A DNA stretch of 34,924 nt from Veillonellaceae bacterium (GTDB lineage: Bacteria; Bacillota; Negativicutes; JAAYSF01): positions 1-34,924 of the forward strand of contig JAAYSF010000015.1 in the NCBI GenBank assembly GCA_012523975.1, written 5' to 3'. A program made the translations under genes and the position numbers. Below, in pieces: positions 32,290 through 34,924 of the stretch. Numbering within the stretch: position 1 is the first letter of the stretch; every line of letters starts with the position of its first letter. A model generated the notes under the pieces. It ran no database searches and was not told the origin of the DNA. It saw only the letters and a program-made list of their open reading frames with translations.

Positions 32290-33402
32290 CTGACGTTTAC
32301 CAGTCAAATGATTGACCAGCTTACTGCAATCACCGTATATGTAACTAGCTATGTACACTTATATAAGCTAGCTGTATCTCTTACTATTTTTCTAATATTT
32401 TGGGGCTTTAAGAATTTATTTACTAATTACATTTTTCATTTCATGCTTAGCTTGATTAATCGAAACAAGCTGGATTCTAGTGCATCTTTTCTTAATGCTG
32501 TACGAAACCCGTTAAAAAACTTGATTGTTCTCATCGGTGCTTATTTTGCTTTGCAGAATTACTTACCAAACGCGTTTAACCCTATTTTGAATGATATATT
32601 CAGAACAGGTATCATTGTTTTATTTGCTAATGCAATTTATTCGCTAGTTCTCTACTATGCGGCCAACGAAAGTGAAATTAATAAATTGGTTAATCGTGAA
32701 GTAGATAAAATTTTAATACCTTTTCTTTCGAAAGTTTTCCGGGCAATTGTGCTGGCATTAGCTTTTGTTGCTATAGCCAGTACATGGGGATATGATGTGA
32801 ACGGTTTTATTGCAGGTTTAGGCTTAGGCGGATTAGCTTTCGCTTTAGCGGCAAAAGATTTACTGGCTAATATTTTTTCAGGGATTGTTATTATAACAGA
32901 CAAACCCTTTAGTATTGGGGACTGGATAAAAACAAATGAAGTTGAAGGCACAATCGAAGACATTAATTTCAGAAGTACCAAAATACGAGCCTTTGACCAG
33001 GCTTTAGTCACCGTTCCAAACTCAACATTGGTTAACACACCTATCATCAATTTTACAAAAAGATTAATACGAAGAGTTACTTTTGAAATATCGCTAAAAT
33101 ATAATACGCCCAGTTATAAGCTGAAAGCATGTATTTCAAAGATTGAAGACCTCTTACGGAACCATCCTGATGTTGATCAACAGACGATATTTGTAAAATT
33201 CGATTCTCTTGACAAGAGCTCTTTAAATATTTTTGTGTACTTTTTTACTGCAACTGTAATATGGGGAGAGTATCTGAATATTAAGCAGGATATTAACTTT
33301 AAAATAATGGAGATATTAGAAAACGAAGGTGTTTCATTTGCCTTCCCAAGTACCAGTGTCTATGTTGAAACGCCAATCGAGATGAAGGCTCAGGAAAAAT
33401 AG
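32290..33402 (+). CDS. MscS-family mechanosensitive channel
   Basis: A 370-residue inner-membrane channel that opens on membrane tension to release solutes during hypo-osmotic shock. Four hydrophobic helices precede the pore helix and beta domain, where GFIAGLGLGGLAFALAAKDL and the IFSGIVIITDKPFSIGDWI stretch are diagnostic (about 172-210). The C-terminal vestibule domain follows (RSTKIRAFDQALVTVPNSTL). GGAGGAG at 32277-32283 is 6 nt from an in-frame CTG (32290), whereas the first ATG is at 32308, 24 nt away and without a ribosome site of its own. CTG is therefore taken as the likely start, with ATG (364 residues) as the alternative. Confidence 0.92.
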   Translation: MTFTSQMIDQLTAITVYVTSYVHLYKLAVSLTIFLIFWGFKNLFTNYIFHFMLSLINRNKLDSSASFLNAVRNPLKNLIVLIGAYFALQNYLPNAFNPILNDIFRTGIIVLFANAIYSLVLYYAANESEINKLVNREVDKILIPFLSKVFRAIVLALAFVAIASTWGYDVNGFIAGLGLGGLAFALAAKDLLANIFSGIVIITDKPFSIGDWIKTNEVEGTIEDINFRSTKIRAFDQALVTVPNSTLVNTPIINFTKRLIRRVTFEISLKYNTPSYKLKACISKIEDLLRNHPDVDQQTIFVKFDSLDKSSLNIFVYFFTATVIWGEYLNIKQDINFKIMEILENEGVSFAFPSTSVYVETPIEMKAQEK

Positions 33403-33418
33403 GGAACATAAAGTGCAT

Positions 33419-33467
33419 AAAAAGAAGGCTTGAGATTCAGAATAGAACGAATTCAAGCCTTCTTTTT
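33419..33467 (+). terminator. terminator of mscS
   Basis: AAAAAGAAGGCTTGA pairs perfectly with TCAAGCCTTCTTTTT around a 19-nt loop, 16 nt after the stop. Symmetric runs allow it to work for the convergent gene at 33512 too. Confidence 0.85.
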
Positions 33468-33511
33468 AGATGGAATTTTAAGACAAACAATAATTCACCG
33501 TTCTCGGGCAT

Positions 33512-33943
33512 CTAGTGTTGGGTGAGTTCGATGGTTAAGGGACGGATAGTCGTATCTACGCCGATGGTATATATGAGGGTCTGGCCAGTATTTTTAAATT
33601 TTTCCATGATTTGAAATACTGAAGCACCGGGACCGGCCAAGAAGGGAATTTTTATTTGGTAGTCGGAGCCTTCGATGCCAGTGTAGTCAAAGCTTAGCTC
33701 ATTTTGACCGGGAGTTAGGGTCTTGAATTCTTGCGGCAATCCTTTATCAAGCACGACTACGCCGATGCCGTTTATTTCGGCTTTGTTGCCATTAGGAAAA
33801 GTTACTTTGCTGTCCCAAAAATCCTGATTAACGATAACTTTTACAGTAAACGTTTTATCCGCGGCGTAGGCATTTGGTGCAAATACACCCAGTACAAGAA
33901 ACATGACGCCGGCTAATATAAGAGCAATTTTTGCGGTTTTCAT
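33512..33943 (-). CDS. secreted hypothetical protein
   Basis: A 143-residue protein with a clear signal peptide (KTAKIALILAGVMFLVLGVF, cleavage after NAYA). The mature part is a single beta-rich domain of about 117 residues without Cys (FTVKVIVNQDFWDSKVTFPN, LTPGQNELSFDYTG, LIYTIGVDTTIRPLTIELTQ). I do not recognise the family. It may act in the periplasm or at the surface. AAGGGG lies 9 nt before the ATG. Confidence 0.8.
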   Translation of the reverse strand: MKTAKIALILAGVMFLVLGVFAPNAYAADKTFTVKVIVNQDFWDSKVTFPNGNKAEINGIGVVVLDKGLPQEFKTLTPGQNELSFDYTGIEGSDYQIKIPFLAGPGASVFQIMEKFKNTGQTLIYTIGVDTTIRPLTIELTQH

Positions 33944-34193
33944 TTAGCTAGCCCCTTCCGTTAAATTTTCCCTGTTGGTATGATTCCGCAATCCGGGATA
34001 ATATTCCTGCGAAGAATGGTCAAATTTATACTTTCATGATAATTAAGTTGGTAGCGTAATGTGGATGTTGCAGGACTTTTCACTAATTTCAGGTAATGAT
34101 ATACTTACATGTGCTGTGTGAGATGTCTGTATGCTTTGGCCAGCATCACTAGGGATATGGTTATTTTTATGTAAGACTGAGAGGTAATTATTT

Positions 34194-34637
34194 GTGAAAC
34201 GAAAAATGTGGTTAATATCAGCAATTGCCATTATTATACTTTGTGCAGGAGGACTTTGGTTTTGGTTTCAAAGGAGCTCCAGCGAAAAAGGTGTCCCAGT
34301 TCCCGAGCAGAGCCAAACTCCTGCACAGCACCCTGATATACATACTGAAAAAGATAACAAAACCGAAACTGCAGATCAACCGGCGCAGCTCCAAAAAAGG
34401 CAAATGCGATTGTCGCCCGAGCCAATTCAATTTCGCGGCAGTGATCCAATAAATCCGGAAGACAACACTATGTCAATCAAAAAGAAAAACCGGGATATCG
34501 ATATCGCGCCTAATGTCGTAGTCCGGCCCGGCGAAGGGGTCGTCATTAAACGCTCAAATGATGCAGAAACTATAAAAATTAAGCGGGACAAAGAATACCG
34601 AAACGAGTATCAGGTGCTTTTTGAAAAAAGATATTAG
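34194..34637 (+). CDS. anchored hypothetical protein with disordered linker
   Basis: A 147-residue protein with one N-terminal helix (WLISAIAIIILCAGGLWFWF, about 6-25) followed by a Gln/Pro/Thr-rich, probably disordered linker (about 28-70) and a small charged C-terminal part (NVVVRPGEGVVIKR, then KRDKEYRNEYQVLFEKRY). There is no lipobox. Unknown family; a membrane-anchored periplasmic protein is the likely form. The GTG has GAGAGG 9 nt upstream. The next gene starts 15 nt later, so they are probably an operon. Confidence 0.75.
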   Translation: MKRKMWLISAIAIIILCAGGLWFWFQRSSSEKGVPVPEQSQTPAQHPDIHTEKDNKTETADQPAQLQKRQMRLSPEPIQFRGSDPINPEDNTMSIKKKNRDIDIAPNVVVRPGEGVVIKRSNDAETIKIKRDKEYRNEYQVLFEKRY

Positions 34638-34652
34638 CGGGGTGCTGACCAA

Positions 34653-34924
34653 GTGAAAAGCCTGCAAAAGGTTGTGTTTGTATTCTTACTCCTGTGCGTC
34701 TTGACGGGCGGTTTAACTGCTCAGGCAATGACTCCGCTCAAGGTGGCTGTTTTGCCGGTTATTAAGTCAGCTAATTATAAGTACATAGATGATATTCAAA
34801 TAATCGAGCACAAAATTAGGGAACCCTTTAAATATCCTTTTTATTCAGTTATACCATTAAAGGCGGTTGATGAAGCTGACAAAGCCTCTTTGGCGGATAA
34901 CAAAGTGGTCAGGCAGGCAGAAGA
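34653..34924 (+). CDS. secreted protein, truncated by the window end
   Basis: The frame opens with GTG at 34653 (GGGGTG upstream) and continues to the window end, about 90 residues visible. It has a signal peptide (KSLQKVVFVFLLLCVLTGGL, cleavage after AQA), and the mature part starts MTPLKVAVLPVIKSANYKYI. The LKVAVLPV opening, followed by a predicted alternating helix-strand pattern, recalls the periplasmic proteins that begin with a TolB-like or CsgG-like strand (KVAVLPF), but too little is visible to decide. It is 15 nt after the anchored protein. Confidence 0.7.
   Translation, partial: MKSLQKVVFVFLLLCVLTGGLTAQAMTPLKVAVLPVIKSANYKYIDDIQIIEHKIREPFKYPFYSVIPLKAVDEADKASLADNKVVRQAE

Noticed and set aside
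32116-32358. 80-codon minus-strand frame across the mscS promoter
   Set aside because: It covers a promoter, a hairpin and the mscS start; no ribosome site or recognisable domain.
32655-33050. 131-codon open frame antisense to the MscS gene
   Set aside because: Lies entirely opposite a clear MscS coding region; composition follows the complement of the channel codons and no ribosome site was seen.

Overview
The window looks like a chromosomal stretch from a spore-forming, diderm (outer-membrane) Firmicute, most likely Negativicutes close to Sporomusaceae. The evidence is a mix of Firmicute traits (strong AGGAGG ribosome sites, a T-box leader, a DUF5665 protein, a sporulation-type histidine kinase, a superoxide reductase typical of anaerobes) with envelope genes expected only where there is an outer membrane: a PagL-like lipid A deacylase, an AsmA/TamB-like protein, a heptosyltransferase-type GT9 and a KpsS-like enzyme. 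The taxonomic placement is inference.

Layout. 1-3060 (minus strand): YjbQ, a two-motif CDGSH protein, a radical SAM enzyme and a PagL-like protein. 3533-8960: a DegT-family protein that appears to have lost its PLP-binding residues, purB, a DUF5665 membrane protein, an unknown small protein, a desulfoferrodoxin-type superoxide reductase and an EamA transporter. 9128-11518 (minus): two surface-glycan enzymes. 11787-18739: a T-box leader followed by paaK, an ACT-domain protein, a six-helix membrane protein, iorA, iorB and a second acyl-CoA ligase, closed by a strong terminator. 18801-19818 (minus): a 31-residue basic protein and a GT11 fucosyltransferase. 19928-21833: two adjacent D12-class adenine methyltransferases. 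21960-23465: a REP/RAYT element. 23536-27132: an AsmA-like protein and a divergent PAS histidine kinase. 27325-30176: an acyltransferase with a C-terminal cyclic-nucleotide-like domain, translationally coupled to a B12-type radical SAM enzyme. 30383-34924: gdhA, an MscS channel, and three secreted or anchored unknowns, the last cut by the window end.

How the genes work together. The T-box operon is the clearest system. The specifier position reads UUC, so the operon should be switched on when tRNA-Phe is uncharged. Induction by amino-acid shortage argues that PaaK and indolepyruvate ferredoxin oxidoreductase run in the anabolic direction here: arylacetate to arylacetyl-CoA, then reductive carboxylation to the arylpyruvate and on to phenylalanine. 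The ACT protein would sense the amino acid, and the membrane protein is a candidate arylacetate carrier.

The least-explained unit is the acyltransferase/radical SAM pair. The acyltransferase carries a cNMP-like domain that lacks the usual ligand residues. The radical SAM enzyme has a CX4CX2C cluster motif and a hydrophobic insertion.

Four copies of one 29-nt REP-like sequence are present. Two of them flank the RAYT transposase, and one supplies its stop codon.

No tRNA, rRNA, CRISPR array or complete insertion sequence other than the RAYT unit was seen.
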